Source: Oscillospiraceae bacterium (GTDB lineage Bacteria > Bacillota > Clostridia > Oscillospirales > Oscillospiraceae). Taken from it: a stretch of 37,828 nt of DNA. The notes under the pieces are model-generated. The model searched no databases and was not told the DNA's origin. It saw only the letters and a program-made list of their open reading frames with translations. Where the stretch lies: contig SVLB01000027.1 in assembly GCA_015068135.1 (NCBI GenBank), positions 1-37,828 on the forward strand. The letters are read 5' to 3'. Of this stretch, positions 24,667-35,600 are shown in pieces (position 1 is the stretch's first letter; each line of letters opens with the position of its first letter). Position numbers and translations under genes: made by a program.

Positions 24667-26001
24667 ATGAAAAATCTGAAAAGAATCCTGTCTATGGTGC
24701 TGGCAGTGGTTATGCTGCTGGCAATGACCGCCTGTGGCGGCAGCAAGGAAGAGACCGCTCAGGAGGGCGGCAATTCCGTGGTAATTTCCTTCGCCGGCTG
24801 GGGCAGCCTTGCCGAGAAGAAGATCTTTACCAAGATGATCGACGATTTTGAGAAGACCCACCCCGGCGTGAAGGTCAACTATCAGCATGTCCCCGGTACC
24901 CAGGAGGACTACCTGGTGAAGCTGACCTCTCTGCTGGCCGCCAACAAGATGCCCGATGTATTCTACATCCACTCCGATGAGTTCTTCTCCTGGGCCGATG
25001 CCGACAGACTGGAGAACCTGACTCCCTATATGGAGGCCTCTCAGGTGGCTGCCAATGCCCAGGTATGGGAGAAGTCTTTGAATGTGTTCCGCTTTGATAC
25101 GGCTACCCATCAGGTAGGCCAGGGCGATCTGTACGGTCTGCCCAAGGACCTGGGCCCCTGGGCCATGGTCTACAACAAGACTCTGTTTGAGGCCAAGGGT
25201 GTGGCGCTGCCCGACCCCGAGAAGCCTATGACCTGGTCTGAGTTTGTGGAGGTTTGCAAGCAGCTGACAGACGGCACCGGTGTCAACAAGGTCTTCGGCA
25301 CGGCAAACTATACCCTGGAAGCTGCGGTTTGGTCCAACGGCGCAGACTTTTTGAACGAGGATCATACCCAGGTGACCGTAGATACTCCTGAATTTGCCGA
25401 AGCAATGCAGTGGGTGGCTGACCTGGCTCTGGTAGAGGGCGTTGCCCCCACTCCCGAAGAAGACAGCGCCAGCGGCTGGTTCCAGCGCTGGGTCAACGGC
25501 AAGGTGGGTATGGCCTGGATGGGTCCCTGGGATCAGGCGACCTTCTGGGACAGCGTGAGCTTCGAGTGGGACATTATGCCCACTCCCGTATCCGACAACA
25601 CCGGCAAGGGTGTCAGCTGGCTGGCTTCCGCAGCTCTGTGTGTGTCCAAGACCTCCAAGGAAAAGCAGGTAGCTTATGAGCTGGCAGAGTTTTTGAGCAT
25701 GGACGCCAATGCCCAGACCTATAACTATGAGGCCGGTCAGGCGGTTCCCAATATCGTGGAGATGGCGAAAAATGACTACCTGAATATGAACAAGGCACCT
25801 GCCAACAAGCAGGTATTCCTGGATATCATCGAGAATCCTGAGATGGGCCAGTTCAAATCCGTTTACTACACCAAGAACACCACCTGGTACTCCTACTTCA
25901 ACTCCGAGTCCAGCAAGGTGTGGAGCGGCAAGATGACCGCCGCTGAATTCCTCAAGGAGATCCAGCCCGAGATGCAGAAGCGGTTGGACAGCGCAAACTA
26001 A
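24667..26001 (+). CDS. ABC sugar transporter, extracellular solute-binding lipoprotein (family 1)
   Basis: 444 residues, ATG after ATAAGGAGGAACAACA. A lipoprotein signal ends in the lipobox AMTAC with Cys23 followed by GGS. The mature part has the family 1 sugar-binding layout: an ISFAGWGS opening strand, a PDVFYIHSDEF segment, YGLPKDLGPWAMVYN, and a hinge-side WMGPWDQATFW region rich in tryptophan suited to stacking on sugar rings. It binds the transported oligosaccharide outside the membrane and delivers it to the two permeases encoded directly downstream. No ATPase gene is present in the window. Confidence 0.95.
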   Translation: MKNLKRILSMVLAVVMLLAMTACGGSKEETAQEGGNSVVISFAGWGSLAEKKIFTKMIDDFEKTHPGVKVNYQHVPGTQEDYLVKLTSLLAANKMPDVFYIHSDEFFSWADADRLENLTPYMEASQVAANAQVWEKSLNVFRFDTATHQVGQGDLYGLPKDLGPWAMVYNKTLFEAKGVALPDPEKPMTWSEFVEVCKQLTDGTGVNKVFGTANYTLEAAVWSNGADFLNEDHTQVTVDTPEFAEAMQWVADLALVEGVAPTPEEDSASGWFQRWVNGKVGMAWMGPWDQATFWDSVSFEWDIMPTPVSDNTGKGVSWLASAALCVSKTSKEKQVAYELAEFLSMDANAQTYNYEAGQAVPNIVEMAKNDYLNMNKAPANKQVFLDIIENPEMGQFKSVYYTKNTTWYSYFNSESSKVWSGKMTAAEFLKEIQPEMQKRLDSAN

Positions 26002-26023
26002 AAAGAAACCGGGGTGAAAATCC

Positions 26024-26926
26024 GTGAAAAGGAAAGAAAAGCCCAGCAGACTGAATCGGGCTGAGCGGCGTGCGGGACTTCTGTTCATTACGCCTATCTA
26101 CCTGCAGTTTATCATTTTCTTCCTGTTCTTTATGGGCTACTCTCTGTATATGAGTCTGACAGACTGGAATATTTTGGAGGGCACCCAAAATTACATAGGT
26201 TTTGCAAACTTTAAGCTGATTCTGAAAGATCCCCTGTTCTGGAAGTCCATGGGCAATACCCTGTTTTTGATGCTGGGTATTCCCATCGGCATGGTGTTTG
26301 CCATGATCACAGCCATCGCGCTGAACCGGAAGCTGGTAGGTAAGACCGTTTACCGTGTGATCCTGTATCTGCCGGCGGTTTCCTCCGTGGTGGCAGTGGC
26401 ACTGCTGTGGCGGTGGATCTACAACGCGGAATACGGCGTATTGAATATGCTGCTTTCCCAAATTGGTATCGAACCGGTCAACTGGCTGGGCGATCCCGGT
26501 GTGGTAAAGATCTCTTTGATCATATTGGGCGTTTGGCGGGGTATGGGCAGTACCATGCTGCTGTTTTTGGCAGGTCTGCAGAACATTCCCAAGGAATACT
26601 ACGAGGTGGTGGATGTCTCCGGCGGCAACGCCTGGCACAGACTTCGCTATGTGACACTTCCCATGATGACCCCCACCTATTTCTATGTGATCATCACCGG
26701 CGTCATTGGCGGCTTACAGGCCTTTGGTGACCAGTTTATCATCACCGGTCTGGGACCGGAACACTCTGCCATGACGGTGGTGTACTATCTGTGGGAAAAG
26801 GGCTTCGGTGAGTACAATATGGGTGCGGCCTGTGCCGTTGCGTGGGTACTGTCCCTGTTTATCTTTGTGATCACACTGATCCAGTTCAAGAGTTCCAAGA
26901 GCTGGGTGTATGACGGTAGCCATTAA
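26024..26926 (+). CDS. ABC sugar transporter permease 1 (MalF/UgpA-like)
   Basis: 300 residues from GTG 26024, 22 bases after the binding protein gene, with GGGGTG upstream as a modest ribosome site. The N-terminus is basic (RKEKPSRLNRAERRAG), then six predicted membrane spans beginning at LLFITPIYLQFIIFF. The cytoplasmic EAA loop that meets the ATPase is visible as YEVVDVSGGNAWHRLRY followed by VTLPMMTP. It is a typical CUT1 inner-membrane subunit that pairs with the next gene product. Confidence 0.95.
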   Translation: MKRKEKPSRLNRAERRAGLLFITPIYLQFIIFFLFFMGYSLYMSLTDWNILEGTQNYIGFANFKLILKDPLFWKSMGNTLFLMLGIPIGMVFAMITAIALNRKLVGKTVYRVILYLPAVSSVVAVALLWRWIYNAEYGVLNMLLSQIGIEPVNWLGDPGVVKISLIILGVWRGMGSTMLLFLAGLQNIPKEYYEVVDVSGGNAWHRLRYVTLPMMTPTYFYVIITGVIGGLQAFGDQFIITGLGPEHSAMTVVYYLWEKGFGEYNMGAACAVAWVLSLFIFVITLIQFKSSKSWVYDGSH

Positions 26927-26938
26927 GGAGGTGCTGAC

Positions 26939-27793
26939 ATGAAGCATACTTTGAAAAACAGTACCAAACAGCGGCTTGTGAACGGCACGATCCATATCTT
27001 TATGATCCTGCTGTCGCTGATCATGCTCTTCCCCTTTATTTGGATGCTCTCCACCTCTTTGAAAGACAAGATGCATGCCCAGATCTTCCCGCCCCAGTGG
27101 ATCCCCGATCCTCTGCAGTGGGATGCCTACAAGGAGGTTTGGGAGGTTGCACCCCTGCTGAGCGGCATTAAAAACAGCCTGACCATTGCCATTCCGGTCC
27201 TGCTGTTCGGCACCCTCTCCTCGGCAATGGCGGCCTTTGCCTTTGCCAAAATGGATATTCCCAAGAAAAATTTTCTGTTCATGGCATTGCTCAGCTCTAT
27301 GATGATCCCCGGTGTGGTGACCATGATCCCTCAGTATGTGGTGTGGGGCAAGATCGGACTGGTGGATACCTTTGTCCCCCTGATCCTGCCCGGCACATTG
27401 GGCAATATTACCATGATGTTCTTCTTCCGTCAGTATCTGACGGGCGTCCCGGATGCCTTGATCGATGCGGCAAAGCTGGACGGCGCAGGCTGGTTTACCA
27501 TTTTCCGAAAGATCATGCTGCCCGCCATGAAGCCGGCCATTGCCGCCCAGGTGATCTTCTGGTTCATGGGTATCTGGAACGACTTTATGGGTCCGCTGAT
27601 CTATTTGGACAGCGAGGAAAATTATACTGTGCAGCTGGCCCTGCGCTTGCTCAACAGCATGTCCGAGGCGACCAGTGAATACCCCATGATCATGGCCGGT
27701 GCGGTGATCTCCTGCCTGCCTTTGCTGATCCTGTATATCTGCTTCCAGCGGTATTTTGTGGATTCCATGGTGGTTTCCGGAATTAAAGGGTGA
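26939..27793 (+). CDS. ABC sugar transporter permease 2 (MalG/UgpE-like)
   Basis: 284 residues, ATG after AAGGAGGTGCTGAC. Six predicted membrane spans; the first is IHIFMILLSLIMLFPFIW followed by the MLSTSLK motif common to this subunit. The EAA loop is LIDAAKLDGAGWFTIFRKIM with LPAMKPAI. It ends in the usual QRYFVDSMVVSGIKG type C-terminus. It forms the channel with the preceding permease; an ATPase encoded elsewhere (MsmX/MsmK type, by analogy with other Firmicutes) must supply energy. Confidence 0.95.
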   Translation: MKHTLKNSTKQRLVNGTIHIFMILLSLIMLFPFIWMLSTSLKDKMHAQIFPPQWIPDPLQWDAYKEVWEVAPLLSGIKNSLTIAIPVLLFGTLSSAMAAFAFAKMDIPKKNFLFMALLSSMMIPGVVTMIPQYVVWGKIGLVDTFVPLILPGTLGNITMMFFFRQYLTGVPDALIDAAKLDGAGWFTIFRKIMLPAMKPAIAAQVIFWFMGIWNDFMGPLIYLDSEENYTVQLALRLLNSMSEATSEYPMIMAGAVISCLPLLILYICFQRYFVDSMVVSGIKG

Positions 27794-27797
27794 TCCT

Positions 27798-30218
27798 ATG
27801 AAAAAATTACGAGTGTGGTTGCTCCTGGTGCTGGTGCTGAGCGTTTGCCTGAGTGCCTGCCAGGAAATTCCCGATGATTATACGCCGAGCTCCGGCAATG
27901 AGAATCCGTTTGATGCGGAAACCGGCTACAAAAAGCCGGAGATCGAGCTCGATGGCGTATTGGATGAAAAACAGTGGGAGGAACTGAAGGGCTTTACCTT
28001 CGGTGATGAAATTTCCGCTACCGTCAAGGCTTTTTACGGTGAAACCGGCCTTTGTATCGGCGCGGAGGTTTCCGACCCGGAGCTTTGGGCCATCAGCTCC
28101 CAGGTTTACGACAATTCCTCTTTTGAGCTGTATCTGGATTACAGCGGCAAGGGCGGTTCTCAGCCGGAGGCCGATCAGTTCCAGATCTTCATTGATATCA
28201 ATGAAAAAAGCCTGACCCGCCGGGGAAACGGCGGTAAATGGATCGAGGACAGCCTGATCAAAAACTACGCGGTAAAGGTCAACGGCACCACCGGTACCGT
28301 TGATCCGGAAAACGGATACTGCGTGGAGCTGTTCATTCCCTATTCCCAGATGGGCGGCGAGCCCCAGGTGGACTATGGCGTTGCCTTCGGTCTTGTTGGC
28401 TGCCGGGAGAATGTCCGTGAGCTTTGGCGGGGTCCTTCCGGCGTGAATGTCCAGTCTCCGGAAACCTATCTGAAGCTGTATCGGGATACCAATTCCGTGG
28501 AGTATTTCCGCAAGGTCAACAGCTCCAATCTGACCCTGGACGGCATTGCTGACGAAGAGGCCTGGCAGAACAAGCCCTACTATGCCTTCGGTGACGGTAC
28601 CCGTGGCAGTGTCACCAGCTATATGGATGAAAAGGGCTGCTATTTCTTCCTGAAGATGCGGGATGATGCCGTCTGTGCAGAGGGCAACTCCGTATTTATG
28701 AACGACTCCGTGGAGATCTATCTGGATGCCTTGTCCGATGGCGGCCAGCTGCCGCAGACCGACGATATCCAGGTTCGCGTGGATGTGAGCGGTGGTATTG
28801 AGGTTCTGCGCGGCTTGGGCGTGGGCGAATGGAACAATGTGATGAACAATGTATTCGCCGGTGTCCAAAAGGGCGCGGAGGGCTATCAAATAGAGGTCTT
28901 TGTTCCCTGGGCAGATCTCAATTATGAATTTGCACCGGAAAGCCTGCATGTCAGCTTCGGCAGTGTGGACTGGGACGGCGTGCAGGATGACCAGGGCAAA
29001 CGCAGTATTACCTGGAGCGGCATCGGCAAGGATCCTCAGGTCCCCGATACCTATTTGCAGATGGACAAAAACGGCATTGCAGGTGCCCAGACCCCTGCAC
29101 CTCCCTCCGAGATCGTGCTGGACGGTATGCTCACCGATTCCCAGTGGAAGGGAACTCCCAGCTTTGCCTACCATAATGACCAGGTGAATGTGAACTGGTT
29201 CTGGACCTCCCAGGGCTGCTATATGGCCTTTACTGTGGCAGATGCCGCTGTACAGACCGATGGGGCAAAGCCCTTTGAAAACAGCAGCATCGAGGTCTAT
29301 CTGGACTATAACTACAACGGCGGAAAGCCCGACAGCACAGATCGCACCGTTTTGGTGGATGCGGCAGGCAATATCCTGTGCCGTCAGGGTACAGGCGGAA
29401 TCTATCAGGACTTCACCACCGGACGGATCCAGGCCGGTGCCTGCAAGACTCCCACCGGCTATGTGGTGGAGCTTTACCTGCCCTGGATGGAATTTGGCGG
29501 CGGCAGACCCAATGCTATGGGTGTGGCCTTCGGCCATGTGACCCGCAGTGCCGGTCAGAAGAACACCGCCTGGCATGACGACGGCTATTGTCCGGATCCG
29601 CAGAATCCTGAGCTTTACAGTGAGTTTACCCCCTACACCATTGGTGAGGTGGTCGGTCCTCCCGTGGAGCAGCCGGAGATCAACCTGGATGGCATCTTTG
29701 ATGACAGCCAGTGGACGGATACCCCGGCCTACAGCTACCATGACGACAAGGTAACGGTCAACTGGTTCTGGACGGATAAGGGCTGCTATCTGGCCTTTGC
29801 CGTGGAAGATGGCAATGTAGTGACCGCGGGCAAAAAGCCTTTTGAAAACAGCTCCGTTGAGATCTACATGGATTATGATGCCGACGGCGGCAAGCCCGAT
29901 GACCGTGACCGTACCGTTTTGGTGGATGCGGCAGGCAATATGCTCTTCCGCAAGGGAAAAGCGGGGGTATATAAGGACTTCCGCACCGGAAACATCCTGT
30001 CCGGTGTGCAGAAAACGGAAACCGGCTATACGGTGGAGCTGTTCATTCCCTGGGCGGAATTTGGCGGCGGCAGACCGGAAACGCTGATCGGCATTGCCTT
30101 CGGTCAGGTTACGGTGAAGGCGGACCTGTCCGGAACCGAGTGGCATAACGACGGCTTGTGCCCCGATCCCCAGGACCCGGATTGGTACAGCAGCTTTTCC
30201 GCTGCTGCGATCGGCTAA
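27798..30218 (+). CDS. Lipoprotein with four CBM9-like carbohydrate-binding repeats
   Basis: 806 residues. ATG 27798 is four bases after the permease stop and begins a lipoprotein signal (LSAC, Cys21); the same frame is open 14 codons further upstream, inside the permease gene, which I reject. Four CBM9/DUF1083-like sandwiches follow at about residues 45-230, 234-426, 436-616 and 624-806. Each opens with a LDGxxDxxQW-type motif, has a NSSxExYxDY strand, and closes with VELFIPW-type strands. Repeats 3 and 4 are much more alike than 1 and 2, pointing to a recent internal duplication. No catalytic domain is visible. Known CBM9 modules bind reducing ends of sugar chains; placed beside the transporter, it probably captures or holds oligosaccharides at the membrane (inference). 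Confidence 0.85.
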   Translation: MKKLRVWLLLVLVLSVCLSACQEIPDDYTPSSGNENPFDAETGYKKPEIELDGVLDEKQWEELKGFTFGDEISATVKAFYGETGLCIGAEVSDPELWAISSQVYDNSSFELYLDYSGKGGSQPEADQFQIFIDINEKSLTRRGNGGKWIEDSLIKNYAVKVNGTTGTVDPENGYCVELFIPYSQMGGEPQVDYGVAFGLVGCRENVRELWRGPSGVNVQSPETYLKLYRDTNSVEYFRKVNSSNLTLDGIADEEAWQNKPYYAFGDGTRGSVTSYMDEKGCYFFLKMRDDAVCAEGNSVFMNDSVEIYLDALSDGGQLPQTDDIQVRVDVSGGIEVLRGLGVGEWNNVMNNVFAGVQKGAEGYQIEVFVPWADLNYEFAPESLHVSFGSVDWDGVQDDQGKRSITWSGIGKDPQVPDTYLQMDKNGIAGAQTPAPPSEIVLDGMLTDSQWKGTPSFAYHNDQVNVNWFWTSQGCYMAFTVADAAVQTDGAKPFENSSIEVYLDYNYNGGKPDSTDRTVLVDAAGNILCRQGTGGIYQDFTTGRIQAGACKTPTGYVVELYLPWMEFGGGRPNAMGVAFGHVTRSAGQKNTAWHDDGYCPDPQNPELYSEFTPYTIGEVVGPPVEQPEINLDGIFDDSQWTDTPAYSYHDDKVTVNWFWTDKGCYLAFAVEDGNVVTAGKKPFENSSVEIYMDYDADGGKPDDRDRTVLVDAAGNMLFRKGKAGVYKDFRTGNILSGVQKTETGYTVELFIPWAEFGGGRPETLIGIAFGQVTVKADLSGTEWHNDGLCPDPQDPDWYSSFSAAAIG

Positions 30219-30230
30219 GGAGGTACGGAT

Positions 30231-32660
30231 ATGAAAAAAACAGTGACACGCACCCTGAGCCTGCTCCTTGGCTTGAGCCTGGCTGCCTCCATGGCTGCCT
30301 GCTCGGATTTTTCCGATCCGAAAAATGAGGGGGAGAAGTCCTATACCTTCGCCCAGACCGACACCTATCTGAATGGACAGGATATTGAAGGTCAGTGGGG
30401 GTCTGACGAAAACTCCAACGGCGGCGATTACGGCATCGGTGACCCCTTTGTCATGCGCTATGACGGCAAGTATTATCTGTACCCCTCCTCCAGCACCCCC
30501 GAGAACGGAGTGGCCGGTGTGAAGGTCTTTTCCTCCGACGATCTGGTAAACTGGACCTACGAGGGCTTCGCGGTGGAGGATATGGAAGCCAATTACGCCT
30601 ACGCCCCTGAGGTGGTTTACTACAACGGTTGGTTCTATCTGTGTGAATCTCCCTCGGGACAGGGCCACTACATTTACAAAAGTCAAAGCCCTACCGGACC
30701 CTTTGAGCAGGTCACGGAGAACTTTGGCCGCATGATCGACGGTGCCTTCTGGATCGGAGATGACGGACAGCTTTATTTCCTCTATCCCGACGGCAACGTG
30801 ATGCACATTGCCCCCATTGATATGCAGACGATGCTTCCCGGTATTGAAGGTACCCTGGCAGGTACCCTGAACGGCTGGACGGAAGGTCCGGGCATGTTCC
30901 GCAGAGGGGACGTTCTCTATCTGACCTATACGGGCAATGCCGTTACCAGTGACAGCTACCGTGTGGGCTATTCCTACCAGCTGGGAACGGACCCCATGGG
31001 ACAGTTCATCATGCCGGATAACAACATTCTGATCCTGGAAACAGGCCCGGGTAATTTCCGCGGCCTGGGTCACAGCTCCAATGTGATCGGTCCGGATCTG
31101 GATTCCTGGTACACTGCCTATCACAACCTCATCAGTACCGCGGGTCCTCAGCGGCGGTATATGACCGATAAGCTGGTGACCAACGGCGGTACGGTCATGG
31201 TCAACGGCCCCACCTTCTGGGAAACTGCAGTTCCTGAACGTCCCGATTTTGAGACCCGGGAGGCGGCAGACCGGTGGCGCAGCGGCACAGCCTCCGAAAA
31301 GGTATTTACCGCGGAGTTTAACTTCCTTCCTGCCGCAGGCGGCACGACCCGTCTGATCTTCAGCTATACCGGAGAAAAGGACTATATGGAGGCGGTATGG
31401 GACGATGCCACCAAGACCCTGGAGGTCAATCAGGTGTCCGGCGGCAATATGACCAACCTGGCTTCTGAAACCATTGATTTTCTGACTGCCGATGTGCTGC
31501 ATACTGTCCGCATTGAGCAGGGCGCCAGCCGCTTGCTCGTTTATATGGATGCTATGCGCAAGGCAGATCTGGAGCAAAAGGGCGTTGCCGGACAGATCGG
31601 TGTGGAAGGGGATGCGGAATTCTCCTACATTGCCTTTTCCAACGATGCCTTCGGCACTTCGGATTTTGAAACGGTGAAGATCCTGGAGGGCTCTTTCCCG
31701 GCGGTCCACTACCTCAAGGGTGAGAACCGGGGCTTCTCCATTGAAAACGCCAAGGTAAATGCAGACGGCATCCGCCAGGGCGAAAAGGAAAGCACGGTCT
31801 ATGACGAGTGGACCGGCAGCTACCTCCTGAAGCTCGACACCCCCGGCGACTGGGTCAAATATGCGGTGCAGGTGAACGAGGATGGCTATTACGCCATGTC
31901 TTCCCGGGTGGCGACAGCCTCCAAGGGCAGCCGCTTCCAGATCGTCGTGGATGACAAAGAGGTGTATACCTATACCGTTCCGGCTTCCGGTCTGACCGAT
32001 TCCATGGTCAATCTGCTCATTGGGCACATTCCGCTGACCGCCGGACAGCATACCCTGAAGCTGCGCCTGGCAGAGGGAACGCTGGAGGTGGAAAGCCTTA
32101 CCTTTGAGCCCAGCAATCCCACAGAGCTGACCTATGAGAATCCCATGACCGAGATCAACGAGAAAGGCTGGAACTACATCGGCAACTGGAAGATCATTGA
32201 CGGTGCCCATACCGCGCGCATGGGTGATACCGCCTTTGCCTATGCCGGTGATGACCGCCTGACCGATTTTACCCTGGAGGTGGATGTGGCCATGACCGAG
32301 GAGGCCACCATCTACGATGCGGGTATTATGCTCCGTGCCAAGCACCACGTTTCCAGTGCTGCCATGGACGAGAGCTTCTGCGGCTATTATCTGTCCCTGC
32401 GAAATGACCAGGTGACCCTGAGCCGGTATAATTACGGTGCGGAAAACCTGGACCTTGTGGGCGTGGATTGGCTGCAGGGAGAGTACCACCGGATCAAGGT
32501 GGTCATGAAAAATAACCGGATCCAGGTGTATATCGACGATATGGATACACCTGCTATGGACTATTATGACGCCAATGCCTTCCTTGCCGGACAGGTGGCA
32601 TTGTGTTCCAACAAGGCCGGCTGCTCCTTCAAAAATTTCCGGATCGAAACCCAATCTTGA
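30231..32660 (+). CDS. GH43 lipoprotein, membrane-anchored glycoside hydrolase
   Basis: 809 residues, ATG after AAGGAGGTACGGAT. Lipoprotein signal with MAAC lipobox. Modules: GH43 propeller (about 40-325) with Asp71 in GIGDPF, Asp170 in MIDGAFW and Glu218 in WTEGPG, the expected base, pKa modulator and acid; beta-sandwich (325-485); CBM6-like domain (486-627); and a C-terminal LamG/DUF1080-like sandwich (635-809). Residues about 35-627 are closely paralogous to the C-terminal half of the next gene product, also at DNA level. Anchored on the outer face of the membrane, it would trim side chains or xylo-oligosaccharides next to the importer. Substrate unknown; arabinofuranosidase or beta-xylosidase are the usual GH43 options. 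Confidence 0.92.
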   Translation: MKKTVTRTLSLLLGLSLAASMAACSDFSDPKNEGEKSYTFAQTDTYLNGQDIEGQWGSDENSNGGDYGIGDPFVMRYDGKYYLYPSSSTPENGVAGVKVFSSDDLVNWTYEGFAVEDMEANYAYAPEVVYYNGWFYLCESPSGQGHYIYKSQSPTGPFEQVTENFGRMIDGAFWIGDDGQLYFLYPDGNVMHIAPIDMQTMLPGIEGTLAGTLNGWTEGPGMFRRGDVLYLTYTGNAVTSDSYRVGYSYQLGTDPMGQFIMPDNNILILETGPGNFRGLGHSSNVIGPDLDSWYTAYHNLISTAGPQRRYMTDKLVTNGGTVMVNGPTFWETAVPERPDFETREAADRWRSGTASEKVFTAEFNFLPAAGGTTRLIFSYTGEKDYMEAVWDDATKTLEVNQVSGGNMTNLASETIDFLTADVLHTVRIEQGASRLLVYMDAMRKADLEQKGVAGQIGVEGDAEFSYIAFSNDAFGTSDFETVKILEGSFPAVHYLKGENRGFSIENAKVNADGIRQGEKESTVYDEWTGSYLLKLDTPGDWVKYAVQVNEDGYYAMSSRVATASKGSRFQIVVDDKEVYTYTVPASGLTDSMVNLLIGHIPLTAGQHTLKLRLAEGTLEVESLTFEPSNPTELTYENPMTEINEKGWNYIGNWKIIDGAHTARMGDTAFAYAGDDRLTDFTLEVDVAMTEEATIYDAGIMLRAKHHVSSAAMDESFCGYYLSLRNDQVTLSRYNYGAENLDLVGVDWLQGEYHRIKVVMKNNRIQVYIDDMDTPAMDYYDANAFLAGQVALCSNKAGCSFKNFRIETQS

Positions 32661-32677
32661 TAGCGGAGGTAATGTAA

Positions 32678-35600
32678 ATGAAAAAGTTTAATCGAATGAT
32701 ATCCGCGATCCTGGCCATCACCCTGGTGATCGGTCTGATCCCGCTTACCACCCATGCTGCGGTGGACAGCGTAGCCTTTGCCGATTTCGCGACCAATGCG
32801 GAAGGCTTTGACCTGTATTCCTCGTCTTCCGGCGGCTTCCAGGTCGTTGACGGCAAGCTGACCCCCACCGGTGATGCCGGTGAGTTCAAGGCCATTTATC
32901 AGAGCGCGGACAAGCCCATTTCCGCCGTGAGTGTAGAAATGCACCCCCGGGGCAATGAGGGCATGTTTGGCGGTCTGTACATCGGCGCTTCCAATGCCGG
33001 CAACGGACAGGATGCCATCGATGCCTATTATGTAGGTATTGAGTCCCATTTTGCTCCCACGGAGGAATGGACCGATGCACCCAACCGTCTGGACATCACC
33101 CTGGGTAAGTTCGCACAGGGCTGGGCAGGGGAGCAGGGAGCTCGCTATATTTCCGAGACCGGTGCAGGCAATGCTCTGTTCACCGGCGGCAATAAGCAGC
33201 CCATCAAGATCCGGGCTCAGATGGAAGGCAATGTCCTTACGGTTACCGTCAGCCTTGTAAGCGATCTTTCCCGGCAGGTCTCCACAGTATATACCCTGCC
33301 CGAGGGCACGGATCTGACCCTGGGTCAGGTGGGTATCCGCAGCCAGTTCAACAATGCCATGTATGACAACTTTACCGTGGAGTATGTGGTGGAGGAAACT
33401 GTGGAAGATATGCCCGGTGCCTCCGTAGGCTTTGAAAATACCCAGGCCTTTGATCTGTACTCCACCTCTGCAGGCGGCTTTGTGGCAGAGAACGGCAAGC
33501 TGGTGCCTTCCGGTGACGGCGGCGAGTTCAAGGCCATTTACAAGGGTACCGGCAAGGTAAATTCTGTGAGCGTGGAGCTCCATCCCCACGGCAATGACGG
33601 CCCCATCTACGGCGGCCTTTACATCGGTGCTTCCGATGCCCAGAACGGGCAGGATCAGATCAATGCCCTGTATCTGGGTATTGAGTCCCATTTCACCGGA
33701 TGGGAGGATGCTCCCAACCGTGTGGACCTGGTGGTTGGCAGCTTCCCCACCTGGGCAGAGCATAGCCGCACCGTTTCTGAGACCGGCCTGGGCAACGCCC
33801 TGTTTGCCGGCGGCGTGAAGGAGCCCATCTGCCTGCGTGCGGACATTATCGGCAATGTGGTCACCGTGACCGTGAGCCTGGTCCGGGATCCTTCCGTAAG
33901 CTTTGGCACGACCTATGTGGCAGATTACGATCTGAGCCTGGGTCAGGTGGGTATCCGCAGCCACTTCAACGATGCCAGATACGATAACTTCGCGGTCAAC
34001 AGCGTTCCCACCGCAGAGGCCAAGGTCATTGGCTTTGAAAATGCCGATGCATTCGATCTGTATACCTCCGGCAACGGCAGCTTCATTACTGTGGACGGCA
34101 AGCTGGTTCCCGTGGGCGATCCTGCGGAGCTGAAGGCTGTTTATAAGCAGACCGGCAAGGCGACCCATTCTGTCAGCGTGGAGCTGAACCCGGTAGGAGA
34201 TGACGGCCCCATTTACGGTGGTCTGTACATCGGCGCTTCCAATGCCGCCAACGGCCAGGACCAGATCAAGGCCATCTACATTGGCGTGGAATCCAACTTT
34301 ACCGGCTGGGAGGATGCTCCCAACCGTGTGGACCTGGTGATCGGCAGATTCCCTGCCTGGGCTGAGCATGCCCGCACGATTTCCGAGACCGGTCTGGGCA
34401 ACGCCCTGTTTGCCGGCGGTGTGAAGGAGCCTCTGCGCCTGCGGGCAGATATCAGCGGCAACACTGTCACCGCTACTGTCAGCCTGGTTTCCGATCCTTC
34501 CAAGTCCGTTTCCGCTACCTATACCGCAGAATATGACCTGACCCTGGGCCAGGTTGGTATCCGCAGCCACCACAACAATGCTGTCTACGACAACTTTACG
34601 GTCAACGCGGCAGCTATGGTGAACGGTCAGGCCTACGCCACCGTCAGCCAGGCTGTGCAGATGGCCGGCACTTCCCCTGTGAAGCTGCTGGGCAGCACCG
34701 ATGAGGTGGTCACGGTTTCCGGTGACACTACCATTGATCTGGCAGGCTACTACCTTTCCAATGTGTTTACCACCGACGAAAGCAGCCTGAAGCTGGCTGA
34801 CTCCACCGGTGACGATTATGAACCCGGCAGCGGCTGGGCCAATGTGGCAGGTCCCGCCGAGTCCTTCACTTCCATGGATGGCAAGCAGTATTTGGCCATT
34901 TTCAACGAAGGCATCTGGACCGCTCACCGCTATGACGCGGTACTGACCCATGTTTCCCTGAAGCCTGCGGATGATGCGCTGGGCTATAAGGCAAAGCTCC
35001 TGGGCGATGCTGTGGTTCAGGCACATGCCACGGCCTTCGGCTTCCGGCTGTGGGTCAGAGAGGATAATATCAAGACCTACAGCACTGCCAACAAGCAGGA
35101 GATCTCCCTGCGTCTGCGGGATATCCTGCAGAACGAGGGCGGTGAGAGAGATATCAATGCCAACGCCTTTGTGACCCTGCAGGCAGGTGAGGACATCTAC
35201 ACCTACTCCGGCAAGCAGTATACTACCACCATGAAACAGGCTCTGAAGGCTGTGGACAGCAGATGGATGACCTACAGCCAGGGCCAGGCGGATGCCGTGC
35301 TTGCGCTGTGCGAGCAGTACCTGGATGTTGTTTCCCAGTGGGGATTGGATAACATCTTCTTCGAGGGTATCAATTTCGCGGAGCCTCTGGACCGTGGCGA
35401 ACAGAGTGTAGCCCTGGGCTCTGCCAAAACCTACCAGAATGGCCTGGATATTCCCGGCCAGTGGGGCGTAGGTGACTATACCGAGGGCGGTAACTACGGC
35501 ATCGGCGATCCTTTCGTTATGCGGTATAACGGCAGATACTATATGTACCCCTCCTCCGGTACACCGGAAAACGGTGTAGCCGGTATCAAGGTGTTCTCCT

